Positions 1 through 9,160 of a stretch of DNA of 64,000 bases are shown here, one piece after another (the stretch's first letter is position 1; each line of letters begins with the position of its first letter). The stretch lies in assembly GCA_964235485.1 (NCBI GenBank), contig CAXSAZ010000018.1:1-64000 (forward strand), given 5' to 3'. Source of the DNA: CAHJXG01 sp964235485. GTDB taxonomy: Bacteria > Pseudomonadota > Alphaproteobacteria > Acetobacterales > Acetobacteraceae. The position numbers were made by a program, and so were the translations under genes. The notes below the pieces were generated by a model. The model made no database searches and was not told the DNA's origin. It was given only the letters and a program-made list of their open reading frames with translations.

Positions 1-71
1 ACCATGTCCGCCGCTCAGCTCGCGGAATAAACCTCAGCGCGCTGAATAGGATGGGTTAGCCTCCCAAAACG

Positions 72-1733
72 TCAGTTGATCAGGATGATCTTGGGACTCG
101 CGGCACATTTGATGACTAGATTTGCGTCATCGTATTTTTTATCGTCGGTTCCAGCGGTTCCTCCCATGTCATTCCAGAAGAAAGCAAAACTACTCTTGCC
201 GTAGTTCTGGCAACTTAATGTTGCATATTTTTGACCGGGTGTTGCGGAGGGAGAGAAACATTTCCCGTTGAAAGAAGGGTCGGGTTGTGGGCTGTTTAGG
301 CCAGTCGGGTCTATGGCGATGTAGAGGCTGCAATTTGTAAGGTCAGTTTCTGGATATTTCGTTCTGAAACTCGTAGGAACGACCTTGCCTGCTGCTGCGT
401 TATCGCACGTTGTGGGATTGTTTATGCCATTTTGGTCGTTTGCATCAAATTTGACTTCAGGCACAGATCTGACGTTTTGTAGGATGGCCTGCGCCTTCAA
501 AAGACTCTGACTTGGAGGCTGATTGTTAGTTAAATAAGATGAGTAAAACCAGTGAGTTGGCAATGTCCAATTTCCCCTAGAGTCAACAAGCAAAGGTCTC
601 TTGTTTTTATCATAAGTTTGTGCTACAGTATCATAAATAACAGTTGCAGGATAGGTGCAGTTATCCGGTAATACTCGAACAATCTTTTCATCGCCATTTT
701 CGTCTGTCGTTGTTCTATATCCATACACATTGTAACCAATTCGGTCTTTGCTTTTAGGTTCATTTTGAAAACCACCTGCAGCACTTTGAAGGGCGATGCC
801 GAGCGGCGTTGTCGCGGTGATAACGGCAGATGACGCATGAATATTCTTTACGGCGCCACCCTCTATGAAGATTGTGCCGTCCGGCAAAGTGCAGGATGGA
901 GATGACGCGCTCGTGCAAGTTCTATACTTGTTGCTAGCGATCATGGAGTAGAAGCCGCAATATCCCTGCCCGCCGGGATCGCCAGTGCAGGCGCCGGTCT
1001 CGGGTCGAGCACCGGAGTCTAACGAAAAGTCCGGCTGTCCATCGTCGTCCAGCAGCAAAGGGTAAACCCATACGCTGTTCGCGTTCCAGGCGTCCGCCGT
1101 GAAGGTTGATGACAGCGCACGATTTAGGTCGATGAAGGGGTTCACGGCCGTCGCGGTTACTGAGAGCGTATGGGATGCGCCCAGCAAGCCAGCGAATGTC
1201 ATGTTCGTCGTGGCCGTCGCTGTCACCGTCACCGCGAAGGCGCAGGTGTAGCCGGACACGAGTGGGGTCGTTTGGCCGGATGCACAGCCGGGCACATCGG
1301 AAACGCCGGGCGTTCCTGTTTGAAAACCGGTGATGCCGGCCCAAACGTTGGCGCCCTGCGCGGTATTGCACGGGATGTTGTCCGACGACGCGTTGATCGT
1401 GAAGCCGGCAGGCAGCGCAGCCGTCGCGCTGCAAAACGCGCTCCTCGCCGTAAAAACCGCCACCTTTTGAAGGGCGGCTTTATCGGCGATGTAGGAGGCT
1501 GCTCCGGAAAGTGCGGCATTATCAACGGCGCGCTGCAAGGCAGCGCGCCCGGCAGTCAGGCCGGCAAAATCCACGGCTGCGGTAATCCCGATTGCAATCG
1601 GCAGCGCCGCGACGGCAAACGAGAGCGCCACAGTGCCGCGCTGGTCAAAGACCTGGCCTTCAACCCCGCGCTGCAACGCCCGGAAAGGTCGGCCGCAGCC
1701 GTTCAGAAACAATCTCAAAAGGTTGCCTAGCAT
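72..1733 (-). CDS. TadG-like pilus assembly protein
   Basis: Last gene of the tad operon; a membrane-anchored Flp-pilus-associated protein. The N-terminus carries a TadE/TadG-type hydrophobic segment (DQRGTVALSFAVAALP followed by an AAVDFAGL-type helix) that would anchor it in the inner membrane. The long remainder (about 450 residues) is periplasmic in appearance, Cys-containing and Asn/Thr-rich. I see no von Willebrand A MIDAS motif (DxSxS), which many TadG proteins have, so the C-terminal part is unassigned. I chose the ATG at 1733, giving a 7-bp overlap with the upstream gene; an in-frame ATG at 1757 gives a 31-bp overlap. Neither has a clear Shine-Dalgarno sequence. The 3' two thirds of the gene is visibly AT-rich compared with the operon, suggesting different ancestry or relaxed selection. 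Confidence 0.75.
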   Translation of the reverse strand: MLGNLLRLFLNGCGRPFRALQRGVEGQVFDQRGTVALSFAVAALPIAIGITAAVDFAGLTAGRAALQRAVDNAALSGAASYIADKAALQKVAVFTARSAFCSATAALPAGFTINASSDNIPCNTAQGANVWAGITGFQTGTPGVSDVPGCASGQTTPLVSGYTCAFAVTVTATATTNMTFAGLLGASHTLSVTATAVNPFIDLNRALSSTFTADAWNANSVWVYPLLLDDDGQPDFSLDSGARPETGACTGDPGGQGYCGFYSMIASNKYRTCTSASSPSCTLPDGTIFIEGGAVKNIHASSAVITATTPLGIALQSAAGGFQNEPKSKDRIGYNVYGYRTTTDENGDEKIVRVLPDNCTYPATVIYDTVAQTYDKNKRPLLVDSRGNWTLPTHWFYSSYLTNNQPPSQSLLKAQAILQNVRSVPEVKFDANDQNGINNPTTCDNAAAGKVVPTSFRTKYPETDLTNCSLYIAIDPTGLNSPQPDPSFNGKCFSPSATPGQKYATLSCQNYGKSSFAFFWNDMGGTAGTDDKKYDDANLVIKCAASPKIILIN

Positions 1734-2458
1734 GATGTGCCATCTGTGTTCTTGCATGTGATCATTGTGTTCGACCGCGGCCGGGCGGTGGCCACGGCCG
1801 AGAAGTTGATTTTCTTGCCTAGAAAAAAAGTTACAAAGTTCGTATAACTATATTGAGCTTTTACGACGATTGCCGAGTATCCGTATTTCAGGTTTTCGTT
1901 GTCGCTCGTATCTTTTGCAGGCGTTCCTGTTTTCGACAGCAGAGAGGTTGGCTTGTTGGCTAGGTTGAATGCCGACTGTAGAGTCAGTGCGCTCGACACT
2001 GTTGTCGCACAGGTCGAGGTGCTTTCCCAATCTAAATAGGTCCTCGTTTTAGTATCCGACGATGGCATGTTGATGTAACACCGGCAGGACCAACTCCACC
2101 GTGACACGGTTTCCCGGTTGCTCGGGCGATCGTTGGTCAGCGACACGACATCCGCCGAAAGCGCGCCCACGGGATAGGGCGCGAGGTTCATCGCAGCACC
2201 GTTGCAGAGATCAGCCAGCGTGCCGGATGCAGCCGTCGCCGACCATTGCCCGGAGACCACCGACAACTGCCCGGCGACGAACTCCGCAAGCTGGCCGGCG
2301 GTGACTTCCACCTTGGCCTGCAGCCGGATCGCATTTGAGACCTCAACCGTTCCCAGAATGAGAGTAACCAGAGTGGATCCGACAACCGCAAACTCGAGCG
2401 CGGCGGCACCAGACCGATCATGCCACAGATCACGGCAAACAGAGAGGCTTCGCCTCAT
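1727..2458 (-). CDS. TadE-like pseudopilin (TadE/TadF type)
   Basis: Minor pseudopilin of the Flp pilus machine. Near the N-terminus it has the typical TadE signature, a short basic stretch followed by GAAALEFAVVGSTLVTLILG, in which the Glu of the ALEF motif is the conserved prepilin-like residue. The rest is a short Ser/Thr-rich periplasmic domain with several Cys. The ATG at 2458 overlaps the stop of the upstream gene (ATGA) and has a GGAG eight bases upstream; the alternative ATG at 2464 leaves only two bases to that GGAG. It lies between the other TadE-like gene and the TadG-like gene and is surely co-transcribed with them. Confidence 0.8.
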   Translation of the reverse strand: MRRSLSVCRDLWHDRSGAAALEFAVVGSTLVTLILGTVEVSNAIRLQAKVEVTAGQLAEFVAGQLSVVSGQWSATAASGTLADLCNGAAMNLAPYPVGALSADVVSLTNDRPSNRETVSRWSWSCRCYINMPSSDTKTRTYLDWESTSTCATTVSSALTLQSAFNLANKPTSLLSKTGTPAKDTSDNENLKYGYSAIVVKAQYSYTNFVTFFLGKKINFSAVATARPRSNTMITCKNTDGTSC

Positions 2459-3153
2459 CCCCATGGCTCCACGCGGATCGTACTGGTGGACACGACGGAG
2501 TTGGTGCCGGTGGTGGTGACCAGCACCCCGATATAGGGCAGGGTGAACGGCAACGGATAGGACACCTGTACTAGTACGTTCACTCCACCTGCGTAAAGGG
2601 TGCCTGAGTCGAAGAAGGTGTTACTGAACTTGCCGGAAGGAGGGAGCGTCGCCGGGGAAAGCCCGGCAAATCCCGCCGTCGCCGTGCTGGCTTGGACGTT
2701 GTAGGTCAGCCTTGTCGTGCAGTCCGATGCCAAATAGCCGAAAGTCTGGCATACGGCACTGACGAACTTGCTTTTGCTGGTGGCGGCGGGTCCATAAATC
2801 TGGATCTGCCGGCTTGCATCCCGCACGGCATCATCGAGCGCAAGTTGGTAGAAGCCGATCAGCCCAACCCCAAACGCGGTGAACAAGAATGCCAAGAACA
2901 CCGGCCCGACAATGGCAAACTCGAGAGCCGCTACGGCCCGCCGGTCCCGGCGCAATTGCGAGACCGTCAGCGCCGCCTGCACCAGTAAAAGGTGAGCCAA
3001 TCGTTGAGGGCAGTTCTTCAACTTGCCAAAACCCCTTGCAGCATCCCTGAAGATTTCATCATGGGTGCAACTGTAGAGGGTTCGGCACAAGATGAAATTT
3101 GTTGCTAAACGTTCTGAAATTATGCCAATCCACCAAGCACGCCGCCCCACCAT
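2455..3153 (-). CDS. TadE-like pseudopilin
   Basis: Second TadE-family pseudopilin. The diagnostic segment is RAVAALEFAIVGPVFLAFLF followed by about 120 periplasmic residues. The family helix normally begins within 15-25 residues of the start, but here the ATG at 3153, directly abutting the stop of the lytic transglycosylase gene (TGAATG), puts about 70 residues in front of it. A non-ATG start further in is possible; a TTG preceded by AAGGGG at 10-base spacing lies near 3020. The leader stretch at about 3000-3120 is AT-richer than its surroundings. Function as a minor pilin is by family and context. Confidence 0.7.
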   Translation of the reverse strand: MVGRRAWWIGIISERLATNFILCRTLYSCTHDEIFRDAARGFGKLKNCPQRLAHLLLVQAALTVSQLRRDRRAVAALEFAIVGPVFLAFLFTAFGVGLIGFYQLALDDAVRDASRQIQIYGPAATSKSKFVSAVCQTFGYLASDCTTRLTYNVQASTATAGFAGLSPATLPPSGKFSNTFFDSGTLYAGGVNVLVQVSYPLPFTLPYIGVLVTTTGTNSVVSTSTIRVEPWG

Positions 3154-3864
3154 TCAGCGCGCCAACGCCGTAACCACGCGCGGCATCCGCACCCACGTGC
3201 GCGGCATGGGAACGGCCATCGACACCAGCACCGGGCCGGACGAGGCCTTGAAATCGATCTCCCCCGCCGGCCCCCAAACGCGAATGCCCGCCACCGCCCG
3301 CACCGCCGCAGCCGGCGGTGGCGTGCCGCGCCAGGCGGCCAGCACCAGGTCGCGGTAGGGCGTCCCCAGCGCGTCCGTCCGGGAATGGTAGGCCGCCACC
3401 GCCGGCTCCCACGCTCCAAGCTCCTCGCGCAGCGACGCCAGGAAGCGGGCGGCGGCCTGGGCGTTGGTCATCGGGTCGAAGCCGCTGGCGAGGCTGGGAA
3501 AAGCGTCGGGATGGTGCATCAAGTTGATCTGAAAACAGCCGACATCGACCGACTGCACCCCCCCGGCCTGCAAGGCCTGCACCGCGGCAACCGCCTCCTC
3601 GGCGCTGGACAGGTAGCGCCCGGCGCCGCCGGACTGGATGGCAAAGGGCCATGGCGCCCGCTGGCCGGGAGCAACGGTGCGCCCGCTCTCGACAAGGCCG
3701 ATGGCCAGCAGCAGCCCGGCGGGAATGCCCGCCCCCGCCTCCGCCGCCGCCGCGGCCTCCACGCAGGACGTGTTGGCAGCGGCGCGGCCCGCGAAAACGG
3801 TCAGCAACGCCAAGGCGAGCGCGAAGCCGGCGCGGGCCGGGCGCGAGGGGAGGGCGCCGGTCAC
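3154..3864 (-). CDS. Lytic transglycosylase (SLT domain) embedded in tad operon
   Basis: Predicted secreted peptidoglycan lyase of about 236 residues. It has an N-terminal signal peptide (FALALALLTVFAGRAAA). The SLT fold follows with a catalytic Glu in the LLLAIGLVESG segment, then YLSS, a VDVGCFQINLMHHP motif and the AAYHSR-type C-terminal motif typical of family 1 transglycosylases. The GTG start at 3864 overlaps the upstream stop as GTGA, so it is translationally coupled to the TPR gene. Its position inside the tad operon suggests it opens the cell wall for the pilus channel, an inference from context. An upstream in-frame extension exists but only covers shadow sequence. Confidence 0.85.
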   Translation of the reverse strand: MTGALPSRPARAGFALALALLTVFAGRAAANTSCVEAAAAAEAGAGIPAGLLLAIGLVESGRTVAPGQRAPWPFAIQSGGAGRYLSSAEEAVAAVQALQAGGVQSVDVGCFQINLMHHPDAFPSLASGFDPMTNAQAAARFLASLREELGAWEPAVAAYHSRTDALGTPYRDLVLAAWRGTPPPAAAVRAVAGIRVWGPAGEIDFKASSGPVLVSMAVPMPRTWVRMPRVVTALAR

Positions 3865-4637
3865 CGCCGCAGCGCCTCGAACCCGTCCAAGGTGCCGCGC
3901 ACCTGCTCGGCCGGCAGGTCGGCGGCCAGCACCGTCGAGGCCTCCGCCCGGCGCCCGTCCAGCGCCAAGGCCAACGCGAGGTCGTGGCGCACCCGCGGCG
4001 CGGCGCCGGGCGCGGTGCCGAGGGGCTGCAGCATCCGCACCGCCCCGGGCGCGTCGCCGGACAGCGCCATGGACAGGCCGAGGTTGACCTGCACGGCCAC
4101 GGAGGACGGGGTGATGCCCAGCGCCGTGCGGTAGGCTTCCTGGGCGGCGGCGTGGCGGCCCTGCAGGTCGCGCGCCACGCCCAGGTTGCTCGCCGCCGCG
4201 GCGTCGCGCGGGTCGAGGGTCAAGGCCCTCGCGAACATGGCCTCCGCGCCGGCCGGGTCCTGCTGCAGGCGGGCGCGGCCGAGGCCGACCAAGGCCTTGG
4301 TGTCCCGCGGCTTGATCTCCAGCGCGCTGGCATAGCTGGTGGCGGCCTCGCCGTTGCGGCCCAGCGCGCTCAGCGCGTCGCCCCGGCGGACCCAGGCCTC
4401 GGCGTCGCGCGGGTTCTTGGCCAATAGCTGGTCGCTGACCTGCAGCGCAATCGCCGGCGCGCCGGCCGACGACGCGGCCTCGGCCAAGCGCAGGCTGGGC
4501 GTCCATTTGGCCAGGGGCATCTCCGGCACGACCTCCACCGCCTTTTGCGGCCGTGAGGAGCAGGCCGTCATCAGGAGGAGCAGGCCCCCCGACACGCAGC
4601 GCAGAAACGGTTTGGTCATGGTTGCCATGGGCATCAC
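3861..4637 (-). CDS. tadD: TPR lipoprotein, TadD-like
   Basis: Pilus assembly lipoprotein of about 258 residues. The N-terminus is a type II signal peptide ending in a lipobox (LMTACSS), and the rest is a run of TPR helices (for example AWVRRGDALSALGRNGEAATSYASAL). TadD proteins are outer-membrane-associated pilotins or scaffolds for the secretin. It overlaps tadC by four bases (GTGA at 4637), although ATGs at 4634, 4628 and 4619 are in frame and closer to the signal peptide. The gene order tadC-TPR-SLT-tadE supports the tadD assignment. Confidence 0.85.
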   Translation of the reverse strand: MMPMATMTKPFLRCVSGGLLLLMTACSSRPQKAVEVVPEMPLAKWTPSLRLAEAASSAGAPAIALQVSDQLLAKNPRDAEAWVRRGDALSALGRNGEAATSYASALEIKPRDTKALVGLGRARLQQDPAGAEAMFARALTLDPRDAAAASNLGVARDLQGRHAAAQEAYRTALGITPSSVAVQVNLGLSMALSGDAPGAVRMLQPLGTAPGAAPRVRHDLALALALDGRRAEASTVLAADLPAEQVRGTLDGFEALRR

Positions 4638-5560
4638 CGCATCGAGTTCATGACTTGGATCGCCGCCGGGCCGCCCACGATCAGGAAGATGCAGGGCAGG
4701 ATGAACAGGATCATCGGGATGGTCATCAGCACCGGAAGCCGCGCGGCCCGTGTCTCGAACCGCATCAGCATCTCGTGGCGCATCTCGGCCGACAGCACGC
4801 GCAGCGCGTCGCCCAGCGGCGTGCCGTAGCGCATGGTCTGCGCCAGCATGGAGGTCATGCGCTTGATGCTGTCCAGCCCGGTGCGCGTGCCCATGTTCAT
4901 CAGCGCCACCCGGCTGTCAGACACGACGCGCAGCTCGCTCGCGGTCTTGCCGAACTCGTCGCTGATCGCGGGGTGCGCCTGGCGGATCTCGGTGGCGACG
5001 CGGTTCAGCGCCGGCTCGAAGCCAAGCCCGGCCTCCGCGCAGATCACCATCAGGTCCAGCGCGTCGGGCAGGCCTGCTTGGATCGCGTCGAGATGCTGCT
5101 TGTGCCGGCGCCGCACCCACCAGTCCGGGCCGAGCAGCCCGACCAAGGCGGCGCCCGCGATGCTGACGTTGCGCATCAGCGGCGACAACTCGAAACGCTG
5201 CAGCACGGCGAATGCCAGCAGCGGCATGAGGATCAGCAGCAGCAGCTTGGCGCCGACGAACACCCCGAGCGCGCCGGGTCCGCGCAGGCCGGACGCGCTC
5301 AGCGTCAGCGTCAGCTCGGCCATCGTCTTCTGCGACAAGAGGCCGCTCCGCGCCACGCCGGAGCCGACGGCGCCGATGATCCCGACGAGGCCGCGCGCCT
5401 GCGGCGACGACTCCACCCGGGCCGACGCATCGGGGGGGCGGCGGATCGCCAGCAGGCGCTCCCTGAGGCGCTCCTGCCGGCGTAGTTGGTAAAGCACGGC
5501 CTCGGTCGCGCCCCACAGCAGGACGGCGACGAGCGCGCAAACGAGGGCAAGCGCCGTCAC
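4634..5560 (-). CDS. tadC: Type II secretion F family protein TadC
   Basis: Polytopic inner-membrane platform protein of the Flp pilus, about 308 residues. It has an N-terminal membrane helix, a central T2SSF domain (LPDALDLMVICAEAGLGFEPAL) and two C-terminal hydrophobic helices ending near IFLIVGGPAAIQ. The GTG start at 5560 overlaps the tadB stop as GTGA; the longer open frame upstream is a shadow of tadB and cpaF. TadB and TadC together form the membrane base worked by the CpaF ATPase. Confidence 0.9.
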   Translation of the reverse strand: MTALALVCALVAVLLWGATEAVLYQLRRQERLRERLLAIRRPPDASARVESSPQARGLVGIIGAVGSGVARSGLLSQKTMAELTLTLSASGLRGPGALGVFVGAKLLLLILMPLLAFAVLQRFELSPLMRNVSIAGAALVGLLGPDWWVRRRHKQHLDAIQAGLPDALDLMVICAEAGLGFEPALNRVATEIRQAHPAISDEFGKTASELRVVSDSRVALMNMGTRTGLDSIKRMTSMLAQTMRYGTPLGDALRVLSAEMRHEMLMRFETRAARLPVLMTIPMILFILPCIFLIVGGPAAIQVMNSMR

Positions 5561-6528
5561 GACAGGCTCTTCCGGATCAGCGTCTTCATCGACATGACGC
5601 CCAGGCCCAGCATCAGGATCGCGCCGGCCAGGATCTTCTGGCCGAGCGGATCGGTGAACAGTATGGTGATGTAGGCGCTGTTCATGACCCACAGCCCGGC
5701 GGCGGCGAGCGGCGGCAGCGCGCCCAGCACGATGGAACTCATCTTCGCCTCCGCCGACAGCGCGTGGCCTTTCTGCTTCACCGCCACGCGCTTGCGGATC
5801 ACGTCGGCCAGGTTCTCCAGCGTTTCGCTCAAGCCCCCGCCGGTCTGGCTTTGCAAGGACAGCGCGGTGGCGAAGAAGCGGTATTCCTGCAGCTTGTTGC
5901 GCTCCGCCATGGCGCGGAGCGCGTCGTCCAACGTCATGCCGATGGCCAGCTCCTCGGCGAGGCGGGCGAACTCGGGGCCGGTCGGCGCTTCGACCTCGCG
6001 GCCCACGGCGGTGATCGAGTCCGTCACCGGGATGCCGACCCGCACGGCGCGGACGATCATCGCCAGCGCGTCGGGGAACTGCTGGAACAGCGCATCCGCC
6101 CGGCGCTGCCGGCACCAGTTGAAAAAGGCGCGGCTCAGCACGACCCATGCCACCGGCAGCCCGAGCCAGGCCAGCGTGCCGAGAAGCCCGGCGCCGATCT
6201 TCGCGGCCGCCACGGCGCCCAGCAGCGTCGCGGCCAGCGCCACCCACGGACGCAGCACGTAATGGTCGGCCAAGTCCGGGTCGAAGCCGAACAGGGCGGC
6301 CAGCTTGGGACCCAGCCCTTCCGCCGTCGCCGCGAGGGCGACGCCGGAGGAGGTGGGCGCCCCTTCCGTGCCGGCGCGCTGCCGCTGGTAGGGGCTGAGC
6401 ACGCGGGCGAAGCGCAGCCGCGCCTGCTCCTGCCGTGCCTGCATCCGCAGCAGCGCCACGCTGGCCAGGCCCATCAGCATGAGGCCCACGAGGAGCAGCG
6501 ATACCAGCAGGACGGGCGAGGCGGTCAT
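5557..6528 (-). CDS. tadB: Type II secretion F family protein TadB
   Basis: Partner platform protein of TadC, about 323 residues. N-terminal membrane segment (VLLVSLLLVGLMLMGLAS), a further hydrophobic pair around residues 95-145, the T2SSF core (FPDALAMIVRAVRVGIPV, then SQTGGGLSETLENLADVIRKR) and C-terminal membrane helices. The ATG at 6528 overlaps the cpaF stop (ATGA), which fixes the start. The open frame continues upstream but is only a shadow of cpaF. Confidence 0.92.
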   Translation of the reverse strand: MTASPVLLVSLLLVGLMLMGLASVALLRMQARQEQARLRFARVLSPYQRQRAGTEGAPTSSGVALAATAEGLGPKLAALFGFDPDLADHYVLRPWVALAATLLGAVAAAKIGAGLLGTLAWLGLPVAWVVLSRAFFNWCRQRRADALFQQFPDALAMIVRAVRVGIPVTDSITAVGREVEAPTGPEFARLAEELAIGMTLDDALRAMAERNKLQEYRFFATALSLQSQTGGGLSETLENLADVIRKRVAVKQKGHALSAEAKMSSIVLGALPPLAAAGLWVMNSAYITILFTDPLGQKILAGAILMLGLGVMSMKTLIRKSLS

Positions 6529-7913
6529 CCCGCCTCCTCCATCGCAGCCGCCCAGGCCCGTTCCAGCCCGAAATACTGCAAGCGCGAATGGAAGCCGGGC
6601 CGCGCGCGGCTGACCCGGTAGATGTTGCGCAGCCGCCCGTCCGGCCCGGTGCCGAGGTTCTCCATCTGGAAGATGTCGTTCATGATGATGACGTCGCCCT
6701 CCATGCCGCACACCTCCGACACCTGGGTGACGCGGCGCCCGCCGTCGCGCTGGCGCTCCGCCTGGATGATCAGGTGCACCGCGCCGGCGATCTGCGTGCG
6801 GATGGCGCGGGACGGCAGGCCCATGGACCCCATCTGCACCATGTTCTCGATGCGCGTCAGCGCGTCGCGGGTGGTGTTGGAGTGGATGGTGGACATGCTG
6901 CCGTCGTGGCCGGTGTTCATCGCCTGCAGCATGTCGAACGCTTCGCTCGCGCGGACCTCGCCGATGATCACGCGGTCGGGGCGCATACGCAGCGCGTTGC
7001 GCATCAGGTCGCGCTGGGTGATCTCGCCGCGGCCTTCCAGGCTCGGCGGGCGGGTTTCCAGGCGCACCACGTGGGGCTGCTGCAATTGCAGCTCGGCCGC
7101 GTCCTCCACGGTGACGATGCGCTCGCCGGGGTCGATCATGCGCGACAAGGCGTTGAGCAGGGTGGTCTTGCCCGATCCGGTGCCGCCGGAGATGATGATG
7201 TTGAGCCGGCAGCGCCCGGCGATCTCCAGCACGCGGGCCACCGGCGGCGTCATGGCGCCGAACTCGATCAGCTTGGCGAAGTCGATGGACTTCTTGCTGA
7301 ACTTGCGTATGGACATGTAAGGCCCGTCCAGCGCCAGCGGCGGGAAGACGATGTTGACGCGGCTGCCGTCTTTCAGCCGGGCATCGACCATCGGGCTGCT
7401 TTCGTCGATCCGCCGGCCGACGCCGGCGGCGATGCGCTGGCAGATGTTGGACAGGTGCGCGGTGTCGCGGAACCGCACCGGCGACAGCTCCACCTTGCCG
7501 CGCTTCTCGATGAAGACGCGGTGCGGGCCGTTCACCATGATGTCGGCGATCCCGTCGTCCTGCAGCAGCGTTTCCAGCGGCCCCAGGCCCAGCATGTCGT
7601 GCACGAGCTCGGCGGCGAGGCTGCGCTGCTCGCGGCCGTTCATCTGGATGCGCCGCTCGGTGGCGATGTCGGCGATCAGCTTTTCCACCTCCAGCGCCAG
7701 CCGGTCGGGCGGGGTGGAGGCGACGGCCATGGGGTCCATGCGCGTCAGGCACAGCGTGCGCATCTCGGCCATGGCGGCGGCGTGGGTTTGGCCCTGCTCG
7801 GCCCGCGGCTGCGCTTCCGCCTCCTCGCCGGCCCGGGCGGGCGGCGGCGGCCCGGCCACGCGCTGGCCAAAGGTCGGCAGCGCGCTCACGATGCCTTCTT
7901 CCAGATCTGCCAA
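6525..7913 (-). CDS. cpaF: Flp pilus assembly ATPase CpaF/TadA
   Basis: Hexameric secretion ATPase that powers Flp pilus assembly from the cytoplasm, 462 residues. The Walker A motif GGTGSGKT is at about residues 243-250, the Walker B RVIIGEVR at about 314-321, with an Asp-box and His-box region between and after (the STIHSNTTRDAL segment). The first 75 residues are Pro/Ala-rich and variable. It starts 28 bases inside the end of cpaE, so translation is coupled. Length and motif order match TadA/CpaF. Confidence 0.95.
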   Translation of the reverse strand: MADLEEGIVSALPTFGQRVAGPPPPARAGEEAEAQPRAEQGQTHAAAMAEMRTLCLTRMDPMAVASTPPDRLALEVEKLIADIATERRIQMNGREQRSLAAELVHDMLGLGPLETLLQDDGIADIMVNGPHRVFIEKRGKVELSPVRFRDTAHLSNICQRIAAGVGRRIDESSPMVDARLKDGSRVNIVFPPLALDGPYMSIRKFSKKSIDFAKLIEFGAMTPPVARVLEIAGRCRLNIIISGGTGSGKTTLLNALSRMIDPGERIVTVEDAAELQLQQPHVVRLETRPPSLEGRGEITQRDLMRNALRMRPDRVIIGEVRASEAFDMLQAMNTGHDGSMSTIHSNTTRDALTRIENMVQMGSMGLPSRAIRTQIAGAVHLIIQAERQRDGGRRVTQVSEVCGMEGDVIIMNDIFQMENLGTGPDGRLRNIYRVSRARPGFHSRLQYFGLERAWAAAMEEAG

Positions 7914-9160
7914 GCGCGCTTGCGGTCGGCGCCGCGCTTGAACGGGGGCGGCGCCGCGGTGCCGCTGTCCAGCAGGCGGTTGAAGGCCACCAGCCGGGCC
8001 AGGTCGTTCACCCGGAGGCGGAAGAAGCTGCGATGGCGCGTGGCGGGGTCGCCCAGGTTGGCGGCGTCGGCCAGGCGCTTGGGCAGGTCGGGGATCACCA
8101 GGTCCGGGCGGCCTTCCAGCGCGTCCTCCACTTGGGCGCGCGTCAGGCCGCCGGGCATCCCGTCGCGGTTCAGCAGCAGCACCGTCCGCTCCGCCTGGTT
8201 GTGGTTGCTGTAAAGCGCGCGCAGCCGCAGCGTGTCGCGCACCCCGGCGAGCGTCGGCTCGAACACGATCACCCGCTGCGTCGCGAGGTCCAGCAGGTCG
8301 CGATACAGCGGCACCGGCTGGAACGGCACGTCGGCGACGATGAAGTTGTAGCGGTGGCGCAGCGCCGCCAGCAGGCGCGGGCCGGCGTCGGGCGCACAGG
8401 CCGGGCGGTCGGTCAGCGACTCCTGCCCGGCCAGGACGTGCATCCGGTCCTTGAGCGCCACGGACGCGCGCTCAACGAACAGGTCGTCGATGCGGTCCGG
8501 CATTTCCAGCGCGGCGCGCAGGCCGGGGCCGGGCGCTGCGTCCACGAACAGGGCGGCGCTGCCCATGTGGAGGTCGGGGTCCAGCAGCACGGTGTGGCGA
8601 TTGCGCAGCACGCCGAAGTGCCAGGCCAGGTTCACGGCAATCGTCGTAGCGCCCACGCCGCCGCGTGCGCCGGTGATGGTGATCACCCGTCCGCCGGCCA
8701 CATCCTGCGCCGTGTTCGCCTGGCCTACGATGACCGGGATGAACAGCCGCACCACCATGTCGCGCGTCAGCGGCTTGGCCAGGTACTCGCGGGCGCCCAT
8801 GCCGCGCGTGACCTCGCGGTAGAAGTCCACGTCGGTGAACTCGCCGATGACAAGCACCTTGACGTCCGGCTCCACCACCTGGCTCAGGTCGCGCAGCGCG
8901 CTCAGCGGCTCGTCCACGCCGGTGACGTCGATGATGAGGCAGCGCGGGGTCGCCTGCTTCTGCATGGCCGCGATGGCGGCGCGGATGCCGCCCCGCGCGA
9001 TCTCGACCGCTTCCGGCACCGCGTCGGACAGGCTGTCGCGCAGCACCGCTTCCGTGGTCGCCTCGTTCACGAAGGCCATCAGCGCGACGCGGTCGCTGCC
9101 GCCGGCCCAAGGCTCGTCCGGGTCGCGCGGCAAGCCGGGCAGGGCGCCGTCGGCCGCCAT
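7886..9160 (-). CDS. cpaE: Pilus assembly ATPase/localisation protein CpaE (TadZ)
   Basis: MinD/ParA-like polar localisation factor of tad systems, about 424 residues. An N-terminal response-regulator-like receiver fold (ALMAFVNE to about residue 145, with LIIDVTG and YLAKPL) is followed by a P-loop ATPase domain with a deviant Walker A (GARGGVGATT, residues about 164-173) in which the usual second Lys is replaced, as is common in CpaE. The ATG at 9160 overlaps the upstream stop by one base (TGATG). The much longer open frame upstream is shadow. Confidence 0.9.
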   Translation of the reverse strand: MAADGALPGLPRDPDEPWAGGSDRVALMAFVNEATTEAVLRDSLSDAVPEAVEIARGGIRAAIAAMQKQATPRCLIIDVTGVDEPLSALRDLSQVVEPDVKVLVIGEFTDVDFYREVTRGMGAREYLAKPLTRDMVVRLFIPVIVGQANTAQDVAGGRVITITGARGGVGATTIAVNLAWHFGVLRNRHTVLLDPDLHMGSAALFVDAAPGPGLRAALEMPDRIDDLFVERASVALKDRMHVLAGQESLTDRPACAPDAGPRLLAALRHRYNFIVADVPFQPVPLYRDLLDLATQRVIVFEPTLAGVRDTLRLRALYSNHNQAERTVLLLNRDGMPGGLTRAQVEDALEGRPDLVIPDLPKRLADAANLGDPATRHRSFFRLRVNDLARLVAFNRLLDSGTAAPPPFKRGADRKRAWQIWKKAS

